A stretch of DNA of 64,000 nt from Chamaecyparis obtusa (GCA_027943335.1 BSBK01000760.1:1371001-1435000); one strand, 5' to 3'; shown: positions 32,666-45,876, counted from the stretch's first letter. Numbers and translations are program-made. Notes: generated by a model from the letters alone, not told the origin.

Positions 32666-34235
32666 ATCTTCCACATTAAATTTTGGAGGAAGTTTAGCTC
32701 CTTGATGAGCTTGTTGGAAATATTCAAGACTAGCCAAGTTAATGAGAGGGGAGGGGTGAATCAGTAACTTCAAAACTTTTAACAAATTTAGATCTTAACC
32801 ATATTCCAAATAACATTTAGATCAATAAGCTAACTGCATACATGAGTAACAGATAGAACAAAACATTCATAACACTTTGAGCACAGAGATTTGGTGACCC
32901 AAAAACCTTCCAAATAGAAAGTAAAACTGGGGTGGGGATGATACCCACAAAACTTTAATACTACAGTATAAAGTTTGTCGGTTAAGGCTTACAATGATCA
33001 CTTCTGATGATCTGCCCTATTAGGAGCAATAAGGACTGCTAGATCCACCTTGTTAGAGGATTTACAAACATATAAAGAAGTATGCACTTGGTTAAGAGAT
33101 TTTACAAATACTGTTAAGTCTACCTTGTTAAAGGATTTTAAGCTGATTCACCTGTTAGGATGAAATAGTAGATCTCTTACTTGCAACTATACTTGCTGAT
33201 TGAGATTCTTTGATGTACTGATCACCTTCTATGATGGATATATCTTTGCTACTCCTTATACTGTTGTAGTCCTTTGTAATTTGCTTATCTCTGCCTTTCT
33301 TCTCTTTTTCACACTTCTCGCTTCTTCTCCACCTTGGATATGATACAAAACAATTTTTATATATCAATCCAAAACAATTATAAAATAATTACAAAGTCGG
33401 CTCTCAAACAAGCTAACACAAATATTATTGAGTCGGCCCAAATATAGTTACTCGGTTACTACAAACTAACTCGGTGACTTTCTAATACTCGGCATCCACT
33501 GCATTACTTGGCATTGTCATGCTCTCAATAGAAGTGGAGGCTCGGTCCATACTAACCACTCGATTGTAGTTTCAAACTCGGTATATACTGGAGACTTGGT
33601 AGATATAGTGTCACTCAGTAGAAACTAAATTCCCTATTTACCATGTTGGCACTCAATAAAAACTGCTCATCTCATCACTCGGTAATGATAACTCGGCAAG
33701 CACTGTGAATCTCAGTCTGTTCGGTAAACACTGTCCTATTTGCTCAGTAAACACTATCCTGTCTGCTTGGTAAACATACAGAGTTTGAATAAGTGTTGTC
33801 ACTAATGACAAACATACTTAATGCCAACAGAGCTAACTCTAGAAAGTATGCTTCTCTATCTTCTTTCAAAAAATGTTTCATCATTCTTTTGAAGTTATCA
33901 TCATTTTGATATTGAGCAATTTTAGAAGGTGTGGGTTCTTGATCCATACTATGTTGAGACTAATGTCCTTGGGACCCATGATGTGTCCCTTTGTGAGACA
34001 TGTTAGGATTTTTAGGTCTCCCTAGATTAGATCGAGGTGGAGTTTGTTGATTACCTCTATGAGTTGGTGGAGGGGGTATGTAACCAGTTTTCAATCAAAA
34101 ATTTCCAAGATTGTCATCTTCGTAAAGACCATAATTGTAGATTTGTTCAAGAGTTGGACCCTTTTGAGTAGTCAAAGGTACATTGTTAAGTGCTTCTCCA
34201 GATTTCTTGTGAGAGGAAGCTCTAGTTTCCACCAT
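32666..34235 (-). pseudogene. Gypsy gag N-terminal part, split by a solo LTR and by copia 2
   Basis: Translation starts at the ATG 34235-34233 (M-V-E-T-R-A-S-S), a start common in plant Ty3-gypsy gag. It passes through a Pro-rich stretch and reaches F-K-R-M-M-K-H-F-L-K-E-D-R-E-A-Y-F-L-E-L-A. It is then cut by the solo LTR at 33829, and a few more codons (about 32706-32666) lead to the copia 2 LTR. Two stops lie in the first 100 codons. Beyond copia 2 no further part of this gag is visible in the window. Confidence 0.6.
32712..33829 (-). mobile_element. Copia solo LTR (1118 bp)
   Basis: On the minus strand it runs from TGTTGGCATTAAGTATG to ...GAATATTTCCAACA. It is flanked by the 5-bp duplication GAGCT (32707-32711 and 33830-33834). 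It has the copia-type CACCCCTCCCCTCTCATT tail and several ACCGAG motifs. No internal region or second LTR remains, so it is a product of LTR-LTR recombination. It interrupts gypsy gag. Confidence 0.9.
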
Positions 34236-36410
34236 TAACCTTGGGTGAAGAAAAAGAATAAGATGAAGACAACTGAAGAATGAATTGATTCAAGAAGATT
34301 GAATGACACAACCTTGTCAAGATTGAAGTGATTAAAGATTAGATCAGATGTAAATGAAGGATACTGTGCCACAGTAGTGTGGGTAGATGCCCAATAGATG
34401 GTGGGCACGAGCTCACAACACTTAGCTGTTTAGTAAAAAGATTGAATTTGAAGATAATTTTGACAAGGTTTTGACACAAGATGAAAAAGACTCAAATCGA
34501 TAAATTAGAAGGCTAAATCAGACTCAAGAGACCACTTTAGGAAAATGAATGGATTTGCTTCTAGTTTCTACTCTATTCTTGACACAGTGACTATTTTGAC
34601 AGAATTTGGAAATAGGCTGTAAAAATTGGATTTCTGACAAATTTGACCAATCTCTAACAACTTTGACTTCGGCTTTGATACAAGTTTTGAAATTTTAGGA
34701 TGACTTTTGACACCAAAAAGGATTTTTCCTTTAGATTTGCAATTTTTCAGTTTTTTAGTATCAGTTTGTTTGCAAATTTTTCTATCCAATTTTTGAAGAT
34801 CTATGTAAAAGTTTGTCTCAAGTAAACAAGTAGATATCAAGCACGCATAATAGCAAGCAAGGGGAGCAAGCAATCATCTAAAAATAATGAAAAAGGGCAA
34901 AAGAAACCTTGCACGTGAACAAGCAATAGCGACTTATTGTGCTAATCCCTAGAAATACTACTTGTGTATGTTCCAAAAAGTTTTTCAATAATGCACATAT
35001 TCCTAGAAAATGAAAAATTTGGCCTCACTAGGGTTTGTAGTAATGGTTTGACTCTAAAAATTTTGTGATCTCAAGAGGGTGAACTCCAATCTAGGCACAT
35101 AGGGGTTTTGACATAGTCCAAGAATTTAATCAATCAGGAGCTGCTAGGGAGATCTAGTAGCCGAACAAGAGACCACACCTGTGAATATTTCCTCCACAAG
35201 GACATTTATATAGCAGTTGTTGCTACCATGATGAAAATGGCTATTACTGCTTGAGGTTCCATCCATGTGGTTGACCCAATTAAGGGAATGTCCACTATAG
35301 TTAACCCTCTCTAAAGGTGACTCACAAAATATACCATATGGAGACTGGTTCCAAATTCAAGGATCTGAGTTTTTGATACTACCCAAAAAGGGAGTAGAGC
35401 ATAGTCCTCTAGCCTTTTCACTTTTAACCAAAACAAAGTAGATAGATTAATCTAACATGCTACGACCAAGATTATCTCACAAAGATCTATGATGTCAATC
35501 ACTTATGATCTATGAACCCCTTTGGAGAGAGAATGTATCAATCAAAAGTTGAAGACACACAAATCTAGTAGAACGTGAGACGCTCTCAGTAACCTCCCTA
35601 CCTACAAGGGGATCCTTTGTCAAGAAGAACTTCACATGAAAACAAGCGAAAGAATCCCACTCTTTCAAGATCATCCAAAAATAGTTTTCATAGGGCCTAA
35701 TTACTATGTGTAACAAATATGCAAAAAGCAAATCTATGTTTGTTTTAGAGCCCAAAACTGAAGTGTGAATTATGAAAGCTGTAAAGGCACTCAAGCTTGA
35801 CATAAGAGAGTTTTTTTTATGTCCCAAAATGAAGTGTTATCAGATGTAACAGAATACCTAATTTCCTCGCAACACGCTTAGTAGATTTTGCCTATTTTAG
35901 CAATTTTTGAGCATTTGTCTTCTATCTTTTGTACCCACAGGACATACTTGCACCTGCACCTGCAAACCACTGTTATGGAAAAATTACCTATTCTTGTACA
36001 TGAAACCCACTGTTATAAAAATCCATAAAAAGAGAAACACAACTTGTCAACCCCACATGGTAGAAAATTAGGTTAGTCCAAGGTAATATGTCATTTGATA
36101 ATCGAAAAACCTGTTGTCATAAAAAATTAGAGTTTGACCAGTTTGTACTAAATCAATAATAACTTTTGCAAATCAAAATGAAATTAATCCAAACCAACAG
36201 AAAATGAAATCTAACTCAAATACCTTTCCATAAATATAAATTTTAGATCGATATCATGTCATATGTGCATGTACCAATAAAAACATTAGCCGGATTTCTA
36301 GAAAAACAACCCAAACATTTATCACAAAACTCACAAAAATTAACCTTGTGGTTGTGGGTTTGAGAAAAATGATAGAAATTTGATAGAATAAAATGGAAAA
36401 CTATTTCACG
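34236..36410 (-). other. Long untranslated leader of the minus-strand gypsy element
   Basis: About 2.2 kb lie between the PBS (36411-36425) and the gag start (34235). No conserved frame is present. Such leaders are common in large plant gypsy elements. Part may be unrelated insertion; I see no clear boundaries. Confidence 0.45.
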
Positions 36411-36425
36411 GCCCCACGGTGGGTG
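36411..36425 (-). other. Gypsy primer binding site
   Basis: CACCCACCGTGGGGC on the minus strand, eight bases inside the LTR end. It matches the CCCACCGTGGGGC core of the tRNA-complementary site widely seen in plant Tat/Ogre-type gypsy elements. A diverged counterpart is at 46599. Confidence 0.7.
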
Positions 36426-36432
36426 CTAGAAA

Positions 36433-37732
36433 TGTGTGTGTGAATTGTTTACCTAGCCGTAGACACAACATTTCAGTAAAACATTAGAGGTTAGCAAAAA
36501 TTAAAATCTGCAAATAATTGAAACTATGCTAACCAGGTGATTTACTACCTTCTAGTAGGTGTAAGTATGATGTTCTCAGATTGAAATCAAAATCAGTGAC
36601 AATGCAACACCTAAATGAAGGATTTAAGATGATGAAAACAATGAAATATGAATGCAAATTAATCTATATTTTTATATTTCCTATGCAATAAGAATAAGAA
36701 ACTGTATGAATCTAAGCTATAATGTATGAAATTGAGTTTGAATGTAGATTTAATCTAAGAAATGCTATAAATGCATATAAAAATCTATGATATGAAACTA
36801 TGAATGCTCAAAACAATAAATGAAAATCTCACAATAGCCTTGATTCGCAAAAGATTGATTCTTCAGTCACAAATTCGCCAGAGTGAGGATGCAATTTCGA
36901 GGTGTTGATTGTGAAGAGATGAGCCTTGATTTTATAGAAATCCAGGGCTTGAGGATGCATTAAGAAAAGCCATAAATCACTCTTGATAAACTCAGGTTGA
37001 TTTTTGAGTTAACAAGAAATTAAGAATAAATAAACTCATAAAATCATGCAAAAGCAATTTTTATCTCAAAATAGAGTTTTAGTTCACTTTTTCAACTCAT
37101 CATCAGATGTTGAGTTTAGAAAGTTAACAAATTGAAATTGAAAGTTGATTTAAAGTTGTTTTAAAGTTGACTACTTTTTTTGATTGTGCATGATTTAATA
37201 TGAATTAATTTAATAAATAAAGTGATTTATTCTCAACTTAACTAATTTTTGAAATAAAATAATTAATTTATGGGTTAATCAATTATTAAATCAAACTTTT
37301 ATTCAAAACTATATTATAAATATTGACAACTGACTTTAATTAATTAAATAAGAATTTAATCAATTAGTCATGAGATTTTTGATTTATTGTCAAAATGAAA
37401 TAATACAATTTAGGAATAAATATAATTAAATATAATTAAATATAATTAAATAATTAAGTGGAAGTATTAAATCTGATTAATTAAATATTCAGAATATTTA
37501 ATTAATCAAACTTTAGGATAAATAAGATTTATCACCAAATAATTATTAAATTAAGAATAATTATGATAAATTAGGAATATTTCTTGGAATATTCCCTAAT
37601 GCAGAATTTAGGATAAACAATTTAATTTGATAATGTGCAGATGTGCCTTAGGTTAGGACTTTGATGTCAATTTCATTCAAATTGTTGATATAGGAGGTTA
37701 ATGAACCTATAGCCCATTTTTGGGGTATTACA
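36433..37732 (-). repeat. 5' LTR of the minus-strand gypsy element (about 1300 bp)
   Basis: On the minus strand it starts TGTAATACCCCAAAAATGGG and ends ...CACACACA just before the PBS. It is very AT-rich (TTAATTAAATA-type repeats at 37200-37580). The right boundary is inferred from the TG start; TGTTGTAATACC three bases further right is an alternative. Confidence 0.65.
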
Positions 37733-40673
37733 ACACCAAGGCCATAACCCATTCTAGATGGGACAGACAGGTGAAGAAACTTCAAAGCTTAAAATAATTT
37801 GCATGGCCAACTAAAGATGAAGTTTCACTATGGGACAAGAGTACAAAGCCTAAAAATAAGAAGCCAACAACAATTGATCTGGAGGCAATGGAGGAGGACT
37901 GAATCACACATGGCACCTAATCTTTGAGCACAAGGAGGGTAATTATAGAAAAGAGAATAATGTAAGTTAGACAGTAGGCAGTCATTATTCATGTAACAAA
38001 TTTCAGAAGTTACCTTAAACATCCACAGATGAGGGTGCCACCTGTGAATATTTAGAATGAGTGCAAAAAGATATTCTGGCTTTTGTCTTCATTTTTGTTA
38101 ATGATGTAATATGTTTTTGTCTTCTAGTGTCCATCTCTATCCTAGCCATCTGAAGCTTGTTGCATCCTTTTCCTAAGGATTCCAAGATGGCTAGTGGTCT
38201 ATATAAATAGCAAGAAGTTGTATTGTAAGGAGGGTGGTGAAATTATAATTGTAAAGAGAATTCTAAATTTTGAGTTTGGTTCTAAGAATTTTTGTCATTT
38301 TGAATGTACCGATACTGTTGGTTTTTCCCTTTGATCTTCAACTTGTAGATTTATACTTTGATAGATAACTTTAATAATACTTTGACTCTATCACCACTCC
38401 AAAGTCTACAAGGAAGAGGGCCAATTAACAAGGATCAAAGAGATCCTCCTACACTTTGAGCCAAGATGCTCAAGCGGGTGTACCCTTGATTCACTTCTTG
38501 AAAGGAATCACTAACTAATACACATTTATACCCCTTACTAATTGATTAAAGATTTTATCATTTATGTGTGTGTGTGATTGATGATGATGGACTGCTTCTA
38601 GAGAATAGATCAGTGCCTTAACCTAGGGCATAGAGTCACTAAATAACTTATACCAACTGAAAATTCTAACTCAAACATACTTGAATTTAGGATAAGTGCT
38701 TTGCCTATTATCCCTCTCACTCACATACCAAGACATCAAATTCTTATCAAGCTGTGAACTCACTGAAATTACCTGAAAGACTTTAATCCTAAATTTGTTA
38801 AGAACTCAAAGATAATTTCACAATACTCTTTGTTTACCATATGCTAACTCACTTTGTGACATTAACATATATGAGCTCAATATCAAAACAAGAAGACATA
38901 CACCACTATGAGATTGGAATTCAACTATATTCTCATCAAAACTTGTAGAATCAATACATTATTCAAACAACAATATGCAAAGAGAAACAAAAACCCTAAA
39001 TCCAAGCTCTCCCTATTCAATATAATACCATCAACAACAACTAATACAGAAAAAATTCTACAATATATACCCCCTAGCCATCTTGAAATGCCAAAATAGA
39101 ATGCAAAAAGCTACGGATGACTAGGGTTAGGGTTTCACCCACCAGACCAACTAGACACAGTCAAAAATTTATTACAGGGGAAGAAACCCAAGCAACTAGG
39201 AGAAGACAGATCCCAAAAAGATCCTCAATCATGACAATTCACTGAGAAGGTACTGAGAACCATGAAAATGCTGAAATTGTCAACCTATTTGGCCACCTGC
39301 AACACACCTTGAGCACAAAGAACATAGTACAGACCCTTGCAAATGATCATGGAACACCCTGGACCACACTACAATAGTCAAAAAAACCAATTCTACCAAA
39401 TCCGACCACTTGATCAATAAATTTCAGTCCTTTCTGTCACGGAAAACCATCCAAAAAATTTGAATTTGAATTACAATGGCTACCCCAACAAGGTTTAAAA
39501 TGCGACTGTCAATTCTATTCATTTCCTGGCAGATCAGGCAGCTTACATTTAATCTCACAATAGTTGTGAACCCTTTTGAAAAGTCTTCATCCCAATCAGC
39601 ATACCGTAGCCAATAAGAATCATGCACGTCAGCTCCACATAGCAAATAGGACCCAAAAAGTATAAGCCTTTAAATCAAATGGTTGTCGCATGATCGCATG
39701 GCCTGAAAAGATTCCATGCGATCACATGACACCCGTAGATCCTGCATCTGTCAGCCCCTTTGAAAGATTCGGGCCCACTGACAAGTCCAAATCACCTTCC
39801 CACTTGACTGATCAAAACAACACAAGTCAGGGCCACATGTCAGAGGACCCACCCTCATCAGTCACTTGAGAAAAAGAAAAATTGATGGCTGGCATAAGAT
39901 CTCATAGCTCTGACAAATTCCATGAGAACTTACACCAACCATAGATCCTCTATAGATGTTAGGACCCTCTGACAAGCCAGAAACAACCAGGTCCCACTGA
40001 CAACCGCCAAGTCAAACATACACCAACCAATAAGAGACTGCCAATTGTGCCTGCATGGCAACGGACCCACAAAGAAATACATTCCACCTGGAAGATCAGA
40101 CGGCTGGCGTAAATTCGCAAGCCTCTAAAAAATCTTATGAGAACTTACACCCGCCGTTAGATTGAGATGGTGTCAGAGTCGGGCCCAGGAAAATATTAAA
40201 GCTGAAACCATAGGGAAAATTAAGCGCTGGGACTTAGGAAGAATAAAAATCATTAGGACTTAGCAAAAATTAAGTGCTGGGACTTAGGAAGAATAAAAAT
40301 CATTAGGACTTAGGAAAAATTAAAGCCCACCAGGTGCTAGACATAGGGAAATATTGAGCACGTGGGTTTTTAGGAACTTAAGTAGCCTGAAAAGGTAATG
40401 CTAAAATAGAATAGGGCTAGGGTAAAACAAAGGGTTTTTCATGCAATGGCTAGATTTTTAAAATTTTGAACTAGGACTTGAGGCCAGAGACATGAAAAAT
40501 ATTGTAGAGACGAAAGGAAAGGACATGAAGCCATGAAATTTTTTGCACATGCTAACAGATACAAAGAAATTTTAATGAGAATATATCAGAACCCCTTTGC
40601 ATATTTATGTTGTCTTCTTGTGTTAATCTTGAATTCTTGTGTATTGAATTTTTATCTCTATTTGAGCATTACA
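37733..40673. other. Unassigned intergenic or LTR-like DNA
   Basis: No recognisable coding domain. At 38196-38204 a TATATAAAT box is followed by AAGAAGTTGTATTGTAAGG and a leader-like region, suggesting an old LTR promoter. 39700-40170 contains two diverged copies of a block with GAGAACTTACACC (about 39930 and 40140). At about 40216-40320 there is a tandem duplication of about 51 bp. GC content is visibly higher at 39650-40200 than in the flanking DNA. Confidence 0.4.
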
Positions 40674-41151
40674 TGTTGTCATCAGTATCAAATTGGATCA
40701 GTTGGTTATCTATGCTAATTAATCGGTAAAAGGAGGAACAACAAGCTATAATATGCTAGTCAGTTGAACAAACAAGCCATCACACTGAATAAACACAAGG
40801 TAGTACTAAGAGCTAAATGGAAACAAGTTAATCAGGCACTAGAGTAGTTTTACTGAGCATCAAAGTAAACCAAGCATCGAGCATCAGTAAACACCGAGCA
40901 CTAGTATATTCACTGATTAGAATTGGATGTGTTTATTGAGTTATCTAGGAAATGGCATAGTAATTAGGAATGGCACATTTATCTATGAAAATAGTTACAT
41001 GGATTTATAAAACATTTTACCAAGATCAAGGATTATTTATTGTAGATGTAATCATTGAATGTAATGATGAATCTTATATAATAGTCATATCTAGGTCTAT
41101 TTTGTACATTGTAGATCTTAGGTTTTCTAATATGTTGTAAACCTAATTAGG

Positions 41152-42069
41152 TGATGTAGGGGTATTCGAGGATACTAAGAAAATATGCATGGTGGTGTGT
41201 TGAAATGATTCTGTGTTACTCGATTGCAACTTTAACTGACAATCTCGATTATTGAAGGAGCTCAACCATTGAAGAAACTCAGTAAAACCTTTGGTACTTG
41301 GTGGAACATGTACTCAATGATGCTTATGGTGCTTGATCGACATGATTTCTTGGTGATGCTTGGTGTGCTTGATTGTTTAACTAGTGCTCGGTTGATTTAC
41401 TAGTGCTTGGTAGTTCTGGTTTACCGACTGGAGTTCTTGAAGTTTTGGTAGGCTGACTTGGTGTATTTAATGATGGTAGCTTTTGTTGTATTCTCCTATG
41501 TGGATCTAGAGGCTGACATGGAGAATTAATTATTTGTAAGGCTATTTGAGAGCTGACTATTGTTGCATTTAATATTTGTTTATAATAGAAGTTGACTTGG
41601 GTTAGGAGTTAATTATTTATTCCAACTGACTTGTGGTTGAGGAAATGTATTTAAGAAGTTCTTGGGTAGTTTTTTAGGGGGTCAGTCAGTGGGGAAGATT
41701 GAGAAGGATAGCACTTGGATCCTATGAGATCTTGAAGATCAGATTGTTTATTTGATAATCATAATAGAAGAGCTAGTGGTTTGCATGCTTGGAGACAAGG
41801 AGGTTACTTGGAGGCTTGAGAGCTCAAGTTTAGATCCGCCTTAGTGTTTCCATCAATTTTTGATGTGATTCAGAGTTGGACTAACTAGGAGTTTGCAGAA
41901 ATACTTTGTAAGTGATTGTATTTGGCCCTACCTTGGAAGTCCTTACAAATGGGTATGTTTAATGAAATTCTATTAAAGCATTATCTTGTTGTGTTATTCC
42001 ACATTGTTTGTGTTTGGCTGCAAGTTTGGACAGTCCTTTATTGGATCCTCTAACCTTTGGACTATGTCA
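41152..42069 (+). repeat. 5' LTR of the gag-protease gypsy element
   Basis: It starts TGATGTAGGGGTATTCGAG and ends GACTATGTCA. It aligns end to end with 43928-44844 with many substitutions and no large gaps. Confidence 0.9.
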
Positions 42070-42071
42070 GG

Positions 42072-42083
42072 TGGTATCAGAGC
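42072..42083 (+). other. Primer binding site (initiator Met tRNA type)
   Basis: TGGTATCAGAGC two bases after the LTR end, a perfect match to the usual plant initiator-Met-tRNA complement. Confidence 0.85.
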
Positions 42084-42179
42084 TTGAAGTTCTTGAGTGT
42101 GTAAACTGATTTCTGAGTTGAGGTAGTTTGCACCAGGACCTTGGGTTGGTGATTTTTTGCCTTGGGTTTTTGAAGATCT

Positions 42180-43700
42180 TTGAGGATTCCTTTGAGAAGA
42201 TTGGACCCTAGAGTGATTGTAGACATCTGTGATGTTGTGGAATCGAATATTACAGAGAAAGTTAAAGTTGATTTTAGATATGAGATGGAATTAATGGAGA
42301 ATGACATGATCACTGAGGTCATGAGAGCTATTGCTGGTATGTCAAGGAATCTTGGTACTAAATATGGTTATGATGAAGCTATTGAAGACTTTAAAGCTAC
42401 TAGATCTAGTGGAGATGACTGAAGAGATAGATCTAGTGAAGAAAGAACTAGTCGGTTGCATAGATCTGGAGCTCGGTTAAGTACTAGTTACTGAATGGAA
42501 GTTGCTACTTTCTCTGGTACTTTAAGACCTAAGGATTTCATTGATTGGATTGGTGAATTAGAAGATTTCTTTGAGCTTGAAGAAATTGAAGATCCTCTTA
42601 GAGTAAGATTGACATAGACTAAGTTGAAAGGACATGCTACTCTTTGGTGGAAATAATTACAAAGAGATAGAGAAGATGAAGGTGAAATGAAGATCAATCG
42701 GTGGAGGTTGATGGTGACTAAATTGAAAGATAAGTTCATCCCTACCAACTATGAGCTTGACTTGTTTAAGAAGTTGCAGAATTTGAAGAAAAAATATTTG
42801 ACTATGGAGGACTATACCGAGGAGTTTTATAAATTGACTATTGGGTCTGGACATAGAGAACTTGTTAAAGAAAAGATAGCTTAGTATGTGAATGGTTTGA
42901 GATTCAATATTTAGGATGAGCTTGGTATGCTAAAGATTGATTCAGTTGAATATGATTATCAGTATGCTTTGAAGGCACAAGATAAGTTGAAGAGGAGACA
43001 ACATGGTAATTCCCAAGGGAAGGAGAAGCTTGATCACTTGGTGAAAGATAAACTGATCATTGAAGATGAACCAAAACCTATGGAACTGAAAAATAAGATA
43101 GGTAGGGTTATCCTTAAGGGAACTTGTTATAATTGTGGTGAAGAAGGACATAGATCTTTTGAGTGTACACAGAAGAAGTTTGGTGATCAAAGGAATTCTA
43201 TAGTAAATGAGAAGATTTGGAATGAACCTGAATATGAGAACTTGCTAGTTCAAAGAACATTTCTCGGTGCAAAGGTGGAACCTTGTCAGAGGAGTAACTT
43301 GTTCAAAACTTAGTGCAATTCAAGAGGTAAACTTTGTGATGTAATTGTGGACAATGGTAGTAATGATAACCTTGTAGCTAAGGATATGGTTCAAAAACTT
43401 GGTTTGAAGAGACTGAGACATCCTTATCCTTATAGGATTGGCTAGTTGCAAGATGTTCATGCTCTAAAAGTGATGAAGAAATGTCTTGTTGATTTTCAAA
43501 TTGGCCAGTATAAGGATCAAGTGTTGTGTGATATTGTGGAGATGAATAGTTGTCACATATTGCTTGGTAGACCTTGGTAGTATGATTGTAGAGCTATGTA
43601 TGATTATGTCAAGAATGTATTTACCATTGAGAAGATTGACATGAAGCTTTCCTTGATGCCTTTGCTAGATACAATACTCGGTAGGAGAAACTTGAGCATT
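42180..43700 (+). pseudogene. Gypsy gag and protease, degraded
   Basis: Gag with the Retrotrans_gag pattern: F-S-G-T-L-R-P-K-D-F-I-D-W-I near 42513, then L-K-G-H-A-T-L-W-W near 42620 and M-E-D-Y-T-E-E-F near 42805. A CCHC zinc knuckle C-Y-N-C-G-E-E-G-H-R-S-F-E-C lies near 43127. A retropepsin follows with V-D-N-G-S (about 43348, normally D-x-G-S/T), then C-H-I-L-L-G-R-P-W near 43552. Several in-frame stops interrupt it (about 42421, 42492, 42615, 42654, 42882, 42912, 43311). The protein would be a nucleocapsid plus its protease; there is no polymerase. Confidence 0.85.
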
Positions 43701-43927
43701 GGTAGCTAAGATGAGTTGAAGAATTCTAAAGGGATTGATCATTATGGAGAACAGACTTGTGTGTTATCAAGGAAACATTTGAAAATATAGAGGAAGCATA
43801 AGTGGAAGAGTATGCAAGGTGAAGATCTTAAAGTCTTGTATGTGAAGAAATAGTTTGGGGATTATGTGCTGAATCCCAGAAGATGTTCTTCTAGCCTATG
43901 AGAACTTCTTTTTGAACCTAGGGTGTT

Positions 43928-44844
43928 TGATGCAGGGGCATTCTAGGGTACTTAGAAAATCTGCATGGTGGTGTGTTGAAATGATTTTGTGTTACTTAGT
44001 TGTAGCTTTAAACGATGGTCTCAGTTATTGATGGAGCTTGGTCATTGTAGGAACTTGGTAAAACCTTTGGCACTCAGTGGAACATGTACTTGGTGATGCT
44101 TGTGGTGCTTGATCAACATTCTTTCTCAGTGATGCCTGGCATGCTCAGTTGTTTCACTAGTGCTCAGTTGATTTACTAGTGCTTGGTAGTTCTTGTTTAC
44201 CGACTAGAGTTCTTGAAGTTTTGGTTGGCTGACTTGGTGTATTTAATGATGGTAAATTTTTTTGTATTCTCCTATGTGGATCTAGAGGCTGATGGGGAGA
44301 ATTAATTTTTTTTAAGGCTATTTGAGAGCCGACTATTGTTGTATTTAATATTTGTTTATAATAAAAGCTGACTTGGATTAGGAGTTAATTATTTCTTCCA
44401 GTTGACTTGTGGTTGAGGAAATATATTTAAGGAGTGCTTGGGTAGTTTTTTAGGGGGTCAATCAGTGGGGAAGATTGAGAAGGATAACGCTTGGATCCTG
44501 CGAGATCTTGAAGATCAGATTGTTTATCAGATAATTGTAATAGCATATCTAGTGGTTTGCATGCTTGGAGAAAAGGTGATTTCTTGGAGGCTTGCAAGCT
44601 CAAGTTTAGATCTGCCTTAGTGTTTCCATTATTTGTTGATGTGATTTAGATTTGGACTAACTAGGAGTTTGTAGAAATACTTTTTAAGTGATTGTATTTA
44701 GCCCTAACCTGGAAGGCCTTATAGTCGGGCATGTTTAATGAAATTCTATTAAAGCATTATCTTGTTGCGTTATTCTACATTGTTGGTATTTGGCTACAAG
44801 TTTGGACAGTCCTTTATTGGATCCTCCAACCTTTGACTACATCA
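43928..44844 (+). repeat. 3' LTR of the gag-protease gypsy element
   Basis: It starts TGATGCAGGGGCATTCTAG and ends GACTACATCA. Its counterpart is 41152-42069. The purine tract before it is weak (AACCTAGGG). Confidence 0.9.
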
Positions 44845-45470
44845 TTAGGTCATGGCAATCATAGCAATTTGCTATATATTTGTAATTGTTGTCATTTTGA
44901 CAAGTGAGTCAAATGTAATATGAAGAAGGATATCTTGAAGTAGTAGTTTCCTTTGAGATATCAAAATTTAGACAAGGTTTACATGATAAAGCAGATATTA
45001 GAGATCAATTCAATTTATTCAGAGATAGTCAAGGCTATCGAGCATAATAGAGGATAGATTACTACACATAGAGGTGATATTTATTCAGTATATCATAGAT
45101 CTGATTCAAAAAAAGTATAGTTATCATTTACAGATACCTTTCTGTTATTCTCTAATCATTGTAATAGAATTAGTAAAATCTCCTAATAGAGTAGACTTAG
45201 CAGTCTATTTGTAAATCTCTTAATCGAGTACACACTCAAGTAGTATTGTTTAAATCCTTTCACAAGGTAAGATCACCAAAAGTGATCATAACTTATAGCC
45301 TTAACCGGAAAACTTTATTATATGCAGTAGTGAAGAATTTGTGGGTGTCATCCCCACTGCATTTTTTACCTTCTAAAAAGAGTTTCTGCGTAACCAAAAT
45401 ATTGGTGTCATGTGTTATATTACATGATTGATCTATTGTTTCATTTCATGCACTTTACATTTCCAAAGTC

Positions 45471-45876
45471 AACTAAATAAATGTTGCTTACAATGGATTC
45501 AATCAGTTAGTTACTACTATTTGTAGATTAAGTATTCAGTTAAAAGTTTTTGAGGGTACTAAATAAGTAAGGCATTTTTAATACATCATTTACAAGGTAG
45601 ATTGTGAAATTAGTATTAATTTTCTTTCAAGGGAAGGGTAATTCTTAAGGGTAGTTTAAGGGGTTTTAGGGTTTATGCAAGAATTTGATAACTGTATGTG
45701 AAAATGAGAGGATGATTTGTAAGGCACTTCATCTAGGTTTTGGGTATGTTTAATTTGAGAGATTTCTGCAGATGTATGTTCTTTTGACTCTTTGCCCTAG
45801 GATTTGGCACTAGTTTATATTTAATTTTCATCCATCATCATCAAAAAACTTAAATGAAAACTTATCTTTAATATAC
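45471..45876. other. AT-rich intergenic sequence
   Basis: I see no coding domain, repeat unit or element terminus in this stretch. Confidence 0.4.

Larger units (their letters stand above)
41152..44844 (+). mobile_element. Short non-autonomous gypsy element with gag and protease only
   Basis: Two LTRs (41152-42069 and 43928-44844; 918 and 917 bp) are flanked by the duplication TTAGG (41147-41151 and 44845-44849). PBS TGGTATCAGAGC lies at 42072. The 1.86-kb interior has gag with a zinc knuckle and an aspartic protease, then goes straight to the 3' LTR. RT, RNase H and integrase are absent. This is the layout of TR-GAG-type non-autonomous gypsy elements, which need a partner for transposition. 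The LTRs are visibly diverged and the ORF has stops, so the copy is old. Confidence 0.9.
40674..45470 (+). mobile_element. Copia LTR fragment split by a gypsy insertion
   Basis: 40674-41151 begins TGTTGTCATCAGTATC and holds CACCGAGCA/AGCATCGAGC motifs. 44850-45470 continues with the R-U5-like part (AATCTCTTAATCGAGTAC, GTGGGTGTCATCCCCACTGC). The second part closely resembles the solo LTR at about 32900-33060 read in reverse. The piece between is the gypsy element at 41152-44844. The usual C-rich tail and CA end are not seen, so it is truncated. Confidence 0.55.

Noticed and set aside
35510..35827. 105-codon minus-strand ORF in the gypsy leader
   Set aside because: No recognisable domain and no continuation; likely chance.
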